Shown here: piece after piece, positions 45,577 to 54,113 of the stretch | How positions within the stretch are numbered: position 1 is the first letter of the stretch | Layout: every line of letters begins with the position of its first letter | NCBI RefSeq assembly: GCF_018861125.1 | Contig: NZ_JAHKQN010000013.1 | Span: 35,160-99,159, forward strand | DNA from: Cellulophaga baltica | Lineage (GTDB): Bacteria > Bacteroidota > Bacteroidia > Flavobacteriales > Flavobacteriaceae | Length of the DNA stretch: 64,000 nt | Reading direction: 5' to 3' | Notes under the pieces: generated by a model | Databases searched by the model: none | Seen by the model: the letters and a program-made list of their open reading frames with translations, nothing else | Told to the model about the DNA's origin: nothing | Translations under genes and position numbers: made by a program

Positions 45577-45993
45577 TTATTGACCGCTACACTTTTCGCA
45601 GATTCCCTTCAGTACCAAATTCGCATCTTCTGCGATGTAACCATCTGGAAGGTTGATATGTGGAATTTTATGTTCCGTTAGGCAGACCGTCTCATTGCAG
45701 TTGCTACAATGAAAATGCAGGTGCAAATCCTGTTCTATCTCACAGTTGCAACCAAGCTCGCATAAGGCATATTTGGTTGTACCAGTACCATCGTCTATCT
45801 GATGCACGATACCGTTTTCCTCAAAAGTTTTTAAGGTTCTGTACAAGGTGGTTCTGTCTGCTTTGATAAAAGCATTCTCAATATCGGTCAATGCAAACGT
45901 GATTTTTTTTTCGGCCATATATTTATAAATCAATATGCGCATTGCCGTAGGACGCACATTTTTGTTTTCTAATGTTTTTTCTATTTCTTTCAT
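45577..45993 (-). CDS. Fur/Zur-family metal-responsive repressor
   Basis: A 138-residue Fur-family protein: N-terminal winged helix (MRILIYKYM..., TTLYRTLKTFEENGIVHQ) and a C-terminal dimer domain with the metal-binding stretch DLHLHFHCSNCNETVC and a final CEKC. Two CxxC pairs imply a structural zinc site. Located inside the metal operon, it most likely represses that operon and responds to Zn or a related metal; the regulated operator was not identified. Confidence 0.9.
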   Translation of the reverse strand: MKEIEKTLENKNVRPTAMRILIYKYMAEKKITFALTDIENAFIKADRTTLYRTLKTFEENGIVHQIDDGTGTTKYALCELGCNCEIEQDLHLHFHCSNCNETVCLTEHKIPHINLPDGYIAEDANLVLKGICEKCSGQ

Positions 45994-46015
45994 CTTATGA
46001 TGGTTTTAATCTGTA

Positions 46016-47215
46016 TTAATGGCTATGTTCCGCTTCGCCTTTTTTCATTTCTGCCATCAGATAGTAGGCATTGTTTTGGGCATATTTTGTATTAGGTTCT
46101 TGGTCTGTAAGAAAATCAACGGAAATCCATTCCCCATCGTAGATGTTTTTTTTGATTTCCACAGGCATAAATTGCCAATCTTCACCTTCTTTTTTAGCTA
46201 CAAAGACAAATGACCTATTATCATCTGAAGCTATGGCGCTTTCCGGGATTGCCCTCATCATAGCATTATCCGTTTGAATACGCCCTTGAATATACATTCC
46301 CGGTATCAGGTTGCCTTGTTTGTTCTCGATTTCAGCGTGTACGTGCAATGCCTTAGGATTTTGTTCAAAAGTTTTCCCTACCGAATAAATTTCTGCGATT
46401 AGTTCATTTCCTTGATTGGATTGTATATTAAACGTAACCTTTTGACCCTTTTTGACTTTATACACATCCTTTTCAAAAACCATCAAATCAGCGTGAACGT
46501 GTCGGGTGTCCACAACTTCCATTAGGTCGGTCTGCGGTTCTACATATTGTCCTGTTTTTACCTCTACTTTTTGAACGTATCCTTCTATGGGGCTGCGCAA
46601 GGCAACACGCTGATAAATAGTCCCTTTTCTAACGCCCAAAGCGCTAACATTTAATTGTTGCAGCTGTGCTTCTAAACCGTTTGCCATACTTCGGGATGCC
46701 TCATATTGAGCTTCTGCCTTTTGAAAATTGGCGCCACTACCCACACCAGCATCATACAAAGTTTTTTGTCTTTCAAATTCCTTTTTAAGAAATTGGCTAT
46801 TACTATATGCATTTAGGTAATCGGTCTGTTTTTGAATGATATTGGGATGGGATAAATAAGCGACTGTTTGCCCTTTGTTGACTTTATCGCCCTCGATTAC
46901 TTCGATAGAAACCACATTTGCACCTACAACTGAAGTAATAGTTGCTTCATTCTGGGGTGGAACTTCCAGTTGACCATTTGCTTCCACATAGCCACTCATA
47001 TTTCGCATTTGCAATGTGTCTATTTTCATTTGTAATGCATCGAACTGTTTAGCCGTTAGCATCACTTCTTCAGCTTCGCCTTCCGTGTGTGCTTCTTCCA
47101 TTGCTGGATTTCCCTCTTTCTTTTCTGCCGTCTCAGATTTAGAGTCGCCGCAAGCTGTTAGGCCTAAGAGCATCGTAAATAGTCCGATAACTGTATATTT
47201 AGATATATTTTTCAT
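46016..47215 (-). CDS. czcB: CzcB-type RND periplasmic adaptor lipoprotein
   Basis: Membrane-fusion subunit for the adjacent RND pump. The signal peptide ends in a lipobox (LGLTAC), so it is lipid-anchored. The mature part has an acidic/His-containing linker (about 25-50), barrel-sandwich and alpha-hairpin segments (about 75-200) and beta domains; it ends in GEAEHSH, a possible metal-binding tail. It begins 3 bp after the CzcA-OMF fusion gene. Unlike the Cu-type CusB it lacks HMBD and DUF3347, suggesting Zn/Co/Cd or Ni. Confidence 0.9.
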   Translation of the reverse strand: MKNISKYTVIGLFTMLLGLTACGDSKSETAEKKEGNPAMEEAHTEGEAEEVMLTAKQFDALQMKIDTLQMRNMSGYVEANGQLEVPPQNEATITSVVGANVVSIEVIEGDKVNKGQTVAYLSHPNIIQKQTDYLNAYSNSQFLKKEFERQKTLYDAGVGSGANFQKAEAQYEASRSMANGLEAQLQQLNVSALGVRKGTIYQRVALRSPIEGYVQKVEVKTGQYVEPQTDLMEVVDTRHVHADLMVFEKDVYKVKKGQKVTFNIQSNQGNELIAEIYSVGKTFEQNPKALHVHAEIENKQGNLIPGMYIQGRIQTDNAMMRAIPESAIASDDNRSFVFVAKKEGEDWQFMPVEIKKNIYDGEWISVDFLTDQEPNTKYAQNNAYYLMAEMKKGEAEHSH

Positions 47216-47218
47216 TTG

Positions 47219-50200
47219 TTATTGTTTGAAATATTGTAGTTCAAAAACTGATTTTAAATAATTGTCCAGAGCGTCCAATGCATCCATTTCGGTCTGTATG
47301 GCATCCCGTATGATTTGAGTGAAAGCGGCATAGTCCACCGCCCCTTCCTTGTAGGCAAGCAATGCGCCTTTGCGTTGTTCTTCTGCAAGCGGCAAGGCTT
47401 TATTTCTGTAAAAATCCCAAGAGTTTTCCCATTTTTCATAAGCTTGTACTGTCTGCTGATATTCAGATTGCAATTGCCGTTGGGTAAAGTCTGCATTTGC
47501 TTTTGCAATTTCGCTGTCTATTTTGGCAGCTTTTACTTGGCTACGTTCCGAACCTGAAAAAAGAGGAATAGAAATACCTGCTTGATAGCTATAAAACCCA
47601 CTATTACCATTCACTCTTTGAAGTCCGCCCTGTAAGTTGAAATTGGGCATCAAATCGGAACGTGCTGCATTATAATTGGCTTCTGCTTCAGAAATGCGCT
47701 TTTGAGAAAGTTGTAATTCAGGGTGTTTACCTAAATCCGTATTCATTCCCAATACGCTAACCTCATTTCCGTCTAAAGTGTCAGGAACAGAATAATATGT
47801 GTCCGATACCAACCAAAGATTCAATTTTTGTAAGGCTATAGCATAGTCGCTTTCTGCTTGTTGCAATTTGTTACTGATTTGTAAAGCTTGATTCATTGCC
47901 GATGAATATTCTAATCTCGAAATAGCTTCCACCTCAAAGTTGAGTTGAATGGCCTTTTCAAATTGTGAATAGATAGAATCCAATTCACGGTACAGTTCAA
48001 ATTTCTGCCTTTGTTGATAGGCTTGAGACCACGCCTTTTTAACTTCCTGTTCTACTTGAAGTTCAGAAAGGTCAAGAGCTGTTTCGGCCAAAGCGATACG
48101 CTGTTTTTGCAAACGCTTTTTAGCACCGATACCGAATAGGTTGATATTCTGTTGCCCTAAACCAACTAAAGTATAAACACCCTGACTATCTGATATTTCT
48201 TCACCACCTGTAAACACTTGGGTATTGCCAAAATTGTAAGCTGTGCCTTTGAGTGCAGTTTGTCTTTGGATTTCCAACTGCTTCATCTTCAATAACGGGT
48301 AGTTTTCTCTTGAAACTTCTACTGCTTTTTCCAATGATATAACTTGTAGGGAATCATTCTGTGGAACTTGCTGCGCTTTAATGAAAGTGGATGTAAACAT
48401 TAAACAGACTACCACAGTTGCAGTAACGAATTTTGGATTAAGTTTTATCTTGCGTTCCGAACGTTGCTCAACCCATTGATAAAAAACAGGAAGGATAAAA
48501 AGTGTCAAGAGTGTCGAAGTTAGTAATCCGCCAATGACAACAGTAGCCAATGGTCGCTGTACTTCAGCCCCTGCTGATGCTGAAATAGCCATTGGAAGAA
48601 ACCCTAAAATATCAGTAAAAGCCGTTAGCATAATAGGACGTATTCTACGTTTAGTGCCTTCCATTATTCGCTGTTTTAGGTCGGTAACGCCTTCATTTTT
48701 CAGTTCATTAAGTCCACTTATCATTACCAATCCGTTCAGTACCGCTACCCCAAAAAGCACGATAAAACCTACCCCTGCTGAAATACTAAAGGGCATATCT
48801 CTTAACCACAGGGCGAACACGCCGCCTATGGTTGCCATCGGAATGGCTACATAAATCATCAAGGTCTGCGGAAAGGATTTTAATGCGAAATAAATCAAGA
48901 TAAAAATTAGTATTAAGGCAATTGGAACTACGGTTTGTAATCGATTGCTGGCACGTTCGAGATTTTCGAATGCACCACCATATCGTAAATAATATCCTGT
49001 GGGCAACTCAAATTGAGCATCCAGTTTTGCCTGAATATCTTCTACTACCGATTTAACATCACGGTCGCGGATATTGATACCCACATATGTTCTACGGTTG
49101 GTATTATCGCGACTTATCTGCATTGGACCGGGTTCGTAGCTAACGTCTGCAATTTCCCGTAGCGGGATTTGCGAACCGTTAGGAAGGTTGATGAATAGGT
49201 TTTGGACGTCCTCGATACTCGCTCTACTTTCCTTTTGCAGTCTAACTACCAAATCAAATCTTTTTTCACCTTCAAAAATTACGCCTGCCTTTCCACCAGC
49301 AAAAGAGGCTTGGACTACATTATTGAGTTGGTTAATTTCTAGACCGTATTGTGCCAACTTGTTCCTGTTGTAATCAATGGTTATTTGTGGCAGTCCGTCC
49401 GTGGCCTCTACTTTCATATCTGCAACACCAGGAACAGTCGCTATTATTTTGCCCATTTCCTCAGCCTTGCTTGCTAACACATCCAAATCTTCCCCGAATA
49501 ATTTAATAGCAACATCTTCACGGACACCCGTAAGTAATTCGTTGAATCGCATCTCGATTGGTTGTGTAAATTCAAAATTGACACCTGGAACGATACTGAT
49601 GGCATCCTTCATTTTTTGTACCAGTTCACCCTTACTTTCGGCCGATGTCCACTCATCGCTTGGTTTTAAGATGACGAATACATCGGCAATATCCATTGGC
49701 ATAGGGTCGGTAGGCACATCGGCCACACCGATACGGCTTATGATAGTTTCTACTTCTGGAAATTCTGCTTTTACAATACGCTCGATTTTTGTTGTGGTCT
49801 CAATGGTTTCAGTAAGAGAACTACCAGGCTTTAAAATGGCGTGGAAAGCAATATCGCCTTCGTCCAATTGTGGTATGAACTCGCCGCCCATTCTGGTAAA
49901 AGCAAAAATGGCAACTACAAAAAGTGCAACGGCAATGCCTATAATCACTTTACCCTTGACGAGTGATTTAGTAAGTAGTGGCTCATACTTTTGCTCTACC
50001 CAATGCACAAACTTATCGCCATAAGACTGTTTTTCTGATTTTGGTGGTCTTAGGAATAAAGCCGAAATCATTGGCACATAAGTCAAACAAAGTAACATTG
50101 CCCCAATCATCGCAAAGATGAAGGTCAGCGCCATAGGCTGGAACATCTTGCCCTCAACACCTTCGAGAGCGAGAATAGGTAGGAATACAATTAAAATGAT

Positions 50201-51472
50201 GAGCTGACCAAAAAAAGCGGCATTCATCATCTTTTTTGATGACTTCGCTGCGATTTCATCCCGCGTTTCAGAACTTACAGCTTTCTTTTTCACTACATAC
50301 GAGTACATTAAGAAAACGGTACTTTCCACAATGATAACCGCACCATCTACGATAATACCGAAATCGATAGCCCCCAAACTCATTAGGTTAGCCCATACGT
50401 CAAAAACGTACATTAAGATAAAAGCGAACAATAAGGAAAGGGGAATGGTGGAAGCAACGATTAAACCGCCACGCCAATTACCCAAAAGTAATACCAAAAC
50501 AAAAATTACAATGAGACCACCTTCCAAAAGATTTCCGGTTACTGTTCCCGTGGTTTCCGCAATCAATTCGCTACGGTCAAGGAAGGGTTTGATGCTTACC
50601 CCATCTGGAAGTGATTGCTGAATCTGTTCCATTCTTTGGGTAACATTTTTTATAACTTCGTTGGAATTAGCACCTTTCAGCATTAAAATCATTCCGCCTA
50701 CGGCTTCGCCCTTTCCATCTTTGGTCAGCGCACCATATCGCACGGCACTTCCCATTGTGACATCCCCTACATCTTTTATTTTGATGGGAATACCGTTAAC
50801 CGTCTTAACGACCATATTTTCAATATCCGAAACAGTTCTGGCAAGACCCTCGCCACGGATGAAGTTAGCTTGATGATTACGCTCGATATACGCACCGCCT
50901 GTATTTTGGTTGTTATTTTCCAAAGCGGAAAACACATCCGAAATTGTGATACCAATGGCACGAAGCTCGTCTGGGTCAACAGATACTTCGTACTGTTTCT
51001 TATGTCCACCGAAGGCATTCACTTCAACAACGCCAGAAACCATAGCCATCTGTCTGCGGACAATCCAATCCTGAATCGTTCGCAGTTCAGTAGCTGAATA
51101 TTCGTCTTGGTGCTCACTATCCACTTCAATGGTATATTGGTAGATTTCCCCTAATCCCGTTGAAATTGGCCCCATAGAAGGCTTGCCGAAGCCCATTGGT
51201 ATTTGTTCCTGTACTTCTGTCAGTTTTTCGGCAACGAGCTGTCTGGGCAAATACGTTCCTACATCATCGTCGAATACAATGGTTACAACAGAAAGTCCAA
51301 AACGAGAAATCGAACGGATTTCCTTGACATTGGGTAGGTTGCTCATTGCTACCTCTACGGGATAGGTTACGAATTGTTCAATATCTTCAGTCCCCAAATT
51401 GGGCGATTGTGTGATGACCTGTACCTGATTATTTGTAATATCTGGTACGGCATCAATAGGAACTTGGGTCAT
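47219..51472 (-). CDS. czcA: CzcA-type RND pump fused to an outer membrane factor
   Basis: The first about 1010 residues are a CzcA-type pump (VPIDAVPDITNNQVQV, AIDFGIIVDGAVIIVE), and residues about 1040-1417 a TolC-type outer membrane factor with its own signal-like segment at the junction (TATVVVCLMFTSTFIKAQQ). Such pump-channel fusions occur in Bacteroidetes. The start given is the first ATG, but it is internal: 30 in-frame codons upstream (from 51562) read I-I-N-K-I-I-D-F-S, the conserved first transmembrane helix, with ATA where homologues have ATG. Initiation at a nearby ATT or ATA, or a damaged start, are the options. Confidence 0.9.
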   Translation of the reverse strand: MTQVPIDAVPDITNNQVQVITQSPNLGTEDIEQFVTYPVEVAMSNLPNVKEIRSISRFGLSVVTIVFDDDVGTYLPRQLVAEKLTEVQEQIPMGFGKPSMGPISTGLGEIYQYTIEVDSEHQDEYSATELRTIQDWIVRRQMAMVSGVVEVNAFGGHKKQYEVSVDPDELRAIGITISDVFSALENNNQNTGGAYIERNHQANFIRGEGLARTVSDIENMVVKTVNGIPIKIKDVGDVTMGSAVRYGALTKDGKGEAVGGMILMLKGANSNEVIKNVTQRMEQIQQSLPDGVSIKPFLDRSELIAETTGTVTGNLLEGGLIVIFVLVLLLGNWRGGLIVASTIPLSLLFAFILMYVFDVWANLMSLGAIDFGIIVDGAVIIVESTVFLMYSYVVKKKAVSSETRDEIAAKSSKKMMNAAFFGQLIILIVFLPILALEGVEGKMFQPMALTFIFAMIGAMLLCLTYVPMISALFLRPPKSEKQSYGDKFVHWVEQKYEPLLTKSLVKGKVIIGIAVALFVVAIFAFTRMGGEFIPQLDEGDIAFHAILKPGSSLTETIETTTKIERIVKAEFPEVETIISRIGVADVPTDPMPMDIADVFVILKPSDEWTSAESKGELVQKMKDAISIVPGVNFEFTQPIEMRFNELLTGVREDVAIKLFGEDLDVLASKAEEMGKIIATVPGVADMKVEATDGLPQITIDYNRNKLAQYGLEINQLNNVVQASFAGGKAGVIFEGEKRFDLVVRLQKESRASIEDVQNLFINLPNGSQIPLREIADVSYEPGPMQISRDNTNRRTYVGINIRDRDVKSVVEDIQAKLDAQFELPTGYYLRYGGAFENLERASNRLQTVVPIALILIFILIYFALKSFPQTLMIYVAIPMATIGGVFALWLRDMPFSISAGVGFIVLFGVAVLNGLVMISGLNELKNEGVTDLKQRIMEGTKRRIRPIMLTAFTDILGFLPMAISASAGAEVQRPLATVVIGGLLTSTLLTLFILPVFYQWVEQRSERKIKLNPKFVTATVVVCLMFTSTFIKAQQVPQNDSLQVISLEKAVEVSRENYPLLKMKQLEIQRQTALKGTAYNFGNTQVFTGGEEISDSQGVYTLVGLGQQNINLFGIGAKKRLQKQRIALAETALDLSELQVEQEVKKAWSQAYQQRQKFELYRELDSIYSQFEKAIQLNFEVEAISRLEYSSAMNQALQISNKLQQAESDYAIALQKLNLWLVSDTYYSVPDTLDGNEVSVLGMNTDLGKHPELQLSQKRISEAEANYNAARSDLMPNFNLQGGLQRVNGNSGFYSYQAGISIPLFSGSERSQVKAAKIDSEIAKANADFTQRQLQSEYQQTVQAYEKWENSWDFYRNKALPLAEEQRKGALLAYKEGAVDYAAFTQIIRDAIQTEMDALDALDNYLKSVFELQYFKQ

Positions 51473-51685
51473 ACTATAAATACCTGCACCGACTAATGCA
51501 AGGGTAAGCAGACCAATAATAAATTTGTTATTGATTGAAAAATCAATGATTTTATTAATTATAAAAAAGGTGTTAATTCAGTTGAACGATGACATTTAGC
51601 TTTAGAAAAAACTAAATGCATACAATTGATATTCTCACGAAAGAGATATCAAAACAGGATATAATTATCCTATCTATAAACTGAA

Positions 51686-51994
51686 TTATACCTGGGGAGG
51701 TTGAAAAAGAGAGAGCGATATACTTTTACCTCGGCTATTTAAGTGGTCGAAGTATTTTTTTGAAATTTTATCTAGCTGTGGTTCGAATGAAGTGATGCCA
51801 AAATCTATAGTATGAGCGTGACAACAATGACAATGACAAAAAGGCGAACATAATTCACAGTCTTGGTCGTGCTCACCATCATAGTCAATTACCGAAACCA
51901 CTTGGGAATCGTCATTACTATTTACCGTATCGCTGCAAGGCACACCATTAAGTGCTAAAAAGTAAATTGCTAATATGAATGTGAAGTATTTCAA
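51686..51994 (-). CDS. Small Cys/His-rich secreted protein (DUF6660-like)
   Basis: A 102-residue protein with a signal peptide (about 1-20) and a dense metal-binding cluster CELCSPFCHCHCCHAH (about 46-61). This resembles DUF6660 proteins found before CzcA-type pumps in Flavobacteriia. The only plausible start is TTG at 51994. Two -7-like boxes stand upstream on the minus strand, TATCTTTG (51999-52006, only 4 nt away) and TAACTTTG (52032-52039). It heads the right-hand metal operon, mirroring the HYC_CC_PP gene that heads the Cu/Ag operon. Confidence 0.75.
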   Translation of the reverse strand: MKYFTFILAIYFLALNGVPCSDTVNSNDDSQVVSVIDYDGEHDQDCELCSPFCHCHCCHAHTIDFGITSFEPQLDKISKKYFDHLNSRGKSISLSLFQPPQV

Positions 51995-52046
51995 GTTACA
52001 AAGATAAAAAGATTTTCGTGCAACTATGTTGCAAAGTTAGAATTAT

Positions 52047-53252
52047 TCAAAAATTAACCACGCTATCCAACGCATCATCGGCATCTTTATTTACGAAGTT
52101 CGCTTGGTAACGTATTGTGGTTGTTACTGAAGAATGACGATATAATTTTTGTAACATTTGAATTGGAATTTTATCCCCAGATATATTTCCAAAACTATGC
52201 CTTGCAATGTGCATACTTATATTCTTTTTTATTCCAAATTGCTTAGCTGCAATTTGTAGCCTTCTATTTAAGTTTCGAGTAATAGACTGTGTTCTTTTAG
52301 AGACTTCCTCTGTGTCTTCAAGATTTACGCCTTTTAGCTGTGGGAAAACAAGTTCGTCATTTGTTTGTTGTACCTTATAATAACTAAAAATTTTAATTGC
52401 CTTTTCAGGAATTTTAAGTGAAACAAGTTTACTGTTTTTATTCATTCGATACAGCAACCTATCATCATTAAAATCTGACCACTTTAATTTCAAAACATCA
52501 CCAACGCGTATACCCGCAAAGTAAAAACTGATAAGCCATATATGAATTGCCTTTTGTTGCGCTTCAGTGATATCTTTTGCATTTTCTAGCTTTTGAATTT
52601 CATCTGCAGTGAAACCAATTTTTTGGGACTCAGGAATCCGTATAGTCATTTTTCCTTTTCCAAAAGGATAAAGCCCTCTATCTGTTATCGATTCAGAAAT
52701 GGCTAAATTAAAAATGGTTCTTATTAGTATGAGGTAATTTACAACGGTTCTAGGCGAAAGTTTTCTGGTATGCAATAAATGGGCTTCAAACTTTTTAAGA
52801 ATTGTAACGTTAAGTTTATTAAACGCTATAGAATCCTTACCTAAAAATTCTTTGAATCTTTTTAGTCGTCCAAGCTCAGTATCATATTGATGATGCTTAT
52901 TTCTGTTTTTTAGATTTTGAAGATGCATATCAGCAACATCAAAAAAACCAAGCTTTTTTGAAACTACAATTTTATCCTTTATTTCAGAAACAGTTTCATA
53001 TTCCGTTGTCATTTCGGATTTTAGAACCTTATCATTCGCCTCTGCAACTTTGGATAAGATAAAATTATTCAATACCTGAGAGTTCGGGTGAGACTTTCGA
53101 ACGTTACGATTTTTTTCGTCCCAAAATTTTTCTTCGATATATTGACCAGTATTTAAATAAGAACTTTTTCGGTCTTTAGTAATACGTATAGCAATAGGGT
53201 ATAAACCTGCTTTATTCTTTTTCTTTCTTAAAACTACTCTAACTGTTGCCAT
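52047..53252 (-). CDS. int: Tyrosine recombinase, ICE integrase
   Basis: Integrase of 401 aa: an N-terminal arm-binding domain (1-95), a SAM-like core-binding domain (about 105-190) and a catalytic domain with R249 (GIRVGDV), K275, H348-x-x-R351 (HIARHSFG), H373 and the nucleophile Y382 (TTTIRYQ). All catalytic residues are present. It lies 161 bp inside the right attachment core, transcribed away from it. A TATCTTTA box at 53271-53278 and the repeated GGTACAAC arm-type sites (53284-53307) are in its promoter region, so it may repress its own expression. Confidence 0.95.
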   Translation of the reverse strand: MATVRVVLRKKKNKAGLYPIAIRITKDRKSSYLNTGQYIEEKFWDEKNRNVRKSHPNSQVLNNFILSKVAEANDKVLKSEMTTEYETVSEIKDKIVVSKKLGFFDVADMHLQNLKNRNKHHQYDTELGRLKRFKEFLGKDSIAFNKLNVTILKKFEAHLLHTRKLSPRTVVNYLILIRTIFNLAISESITDRGLYPFGKGKMTIRIPESQKIGFTADEIQKLENAKDITEAQQKAIHIWLISFYFAGIRVGDVLKLKWSDFNDDRLLYRMNKNSKLVSLKIPEKAIKIFSYYKVQQTNDELVFPQLKGVNLEDTEEVSKRTQSITRNLNRRLQIAAKQFGIKKNISMHIARHSFGNISGDKIPIQMLQKLYRHSSVTTTIRYQANFVNKDADDALDSVVNF

Positions 53253-53283
53253 AATATTACCTTTGGGCTATAAAGATAACAAT

Positions 53284-53307
53284 TTTGGGTACAACATAGG
53301 TACAACA
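53284..53307. repeat. Integrase arm-type site, right end
   Basis: Identical to 4283-4306, with GGTACAAC repeated at an 11-bp period. It is in the int promoter region, 106 bp inside the right core. Confidence 0.7.
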
Positions 53308-53413
53308 AATGATGATATTTATTGATATCAGATGATATCAAAATTAATTAACGAGGCTTTAAAGTATAGTATATAAAGGGTTTTAGGGTAATTTGATGTA
53401 ATAGTATCAAAAA

Positions 53414-53458
53414 CTCATAACCCGAAGGTCACTGGTTCGAGTCCAGTTCCCGCTACTA
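53414..53458 (+). repeat. Right attachment core (tRNA-fMet 3' fragment)
   Basis: An exact copy of 4195-4239: anticodon loop, anticodon 3' stem, T arm and acceptor 3' strand. There is no 5' half, so it is not a functional tRNA. Confidence 0.93.
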
Positions 53459-53461
53459 ATT

Positions 53462-53490
53462 AAAACCACTTCTAACGAAGTGGTTTTTTT
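53462..53490 (+). terminator. Original host terminator of tRNA-fMet
   Basis: An 11-bp perfect stem (53462-53472 with 53477-53487, TAAC loop) runs into a T tract four bases after the right core. Before integration it would have directly followed the tRNA gene. Confidence 0.85.
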
Positions 53491-53564
53491 ATTTTATAGC
53501 AAATTATCTTTACATATACGCTCTTAATTATCAGCTCTATAAATTTTATAAAACAACTATCATT

Positions 53565-53578
53565 GTAACTTTTGTTAC
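53565..53578. promoter_or_regulatory. GTAAC-N4-GTTAC palindrome (Crp/Fnr-type)
   Basis: Perfect palindrome whose centre is about 72 bp upstream of the rhodanese start codon. The same motif is found at 57630-57643 about 65 bp before the peroxiredoxin start. The size and symmetry fit Crp/Fnr-superfamily activators. Confidence 0.55.
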
Positions 53579-53643
53579 CGTCTTTCACTTATAATAAAAT
53601 TAGTTTTACATAAAATTTAGATATCTAAACTTAAAAACTAATT

Positions 53644-53976
53644 ATGTCTTTACTTAACCTATTATTCGGTAACAAATCAAAAAACATAAAAAAACTTTCA
53701 TCTACAGAATTTAAAGATGCAATAAGTAATACTAAAAAATTACAATTAGTTGATGTAAGATCTCCACAAGAATATAAAACTGGGGCTATTAAAAATGCAA
53801 TCAACATCGATTTTTATCAACCAGAAATTTTTGAAATAGAGTTTAATAAATTGGATAAAGAAAAACCTGTTTATATCTATTGTCGTTCAGGAGCTAGAAG
53901 TGGCAAGGCTGCAAAAACACTAGATAATTTAGGCTTTAAAGAAATATATGATTTAAGAGGCGGTTTTATGGCCTAG
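53644..53976 (+). CDS. Single-domain rhodanese (sulfurtransferase)
   Basis: A 110-residue rhodanese with the catalytic loop CRSGARS (Cys80), the N-terminal VDVRSPQEYKTGAI segment and C-terminal LRGGFMA. It transfers sulfane sulfur between thiols; a short N-terminal extension could associate it with the membrane. It is the first host gene after the ICE and, like the peroxiredoxin locus downstream, has a GTAAC-N4-GTTAC site upstream, linking it to sulfur/redox stress. Confidence 0.93.
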   Translation: MSLLNLLFGNKSKNIKKLSSTEFKDAISNTKKLQLVDVRSPQEYKTGAIKNAINIDFYQPEIFEIEFNKLDKEKPVYIYCRSGARSGKAAKTLDNLGFKEIYDLRGGFMA

Positions 53977-54113
53977 AGATTAACTCTTCATTAATTCTAT
54001 TTTAATTTTTCAATGTGTGTATAAAACAACAATTTAATTAGGTTAATTATTAAACCGCATCAATTATTAATGAATAAAAATTAGTTTTTATTTTACAAAA
54101 ACTAATTGATGCC

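Larger units (their letters stand above)
53253..53643. other. Right end of the ICE and host junction
   Basis: This 391-bp gap contains the right arm-type repeat (53284-53307), the attachment core (53414-53458), the former host tRNA terminator (53462-53490) and a GTAAC-N4-GTTAC site (53565-53578). Two GATGATAT blocks (53310-53340) may be further protein sites. No gene is seen. Confidence 0.7.

Noticed and set aside
49377-50024. 215-codon frame opposite czcA
   Set aside because: Long only because czcA codon use leaves the opposite strand open; Ser/Ile/Thr-rich, without motif, inside a well-supported gene.
53401-53460. Second tRNA-fMet gene
   Set aside because: Only the 3' part from the anticodon loop is present; there is no D arm, 5' acceptor strand or promoter.
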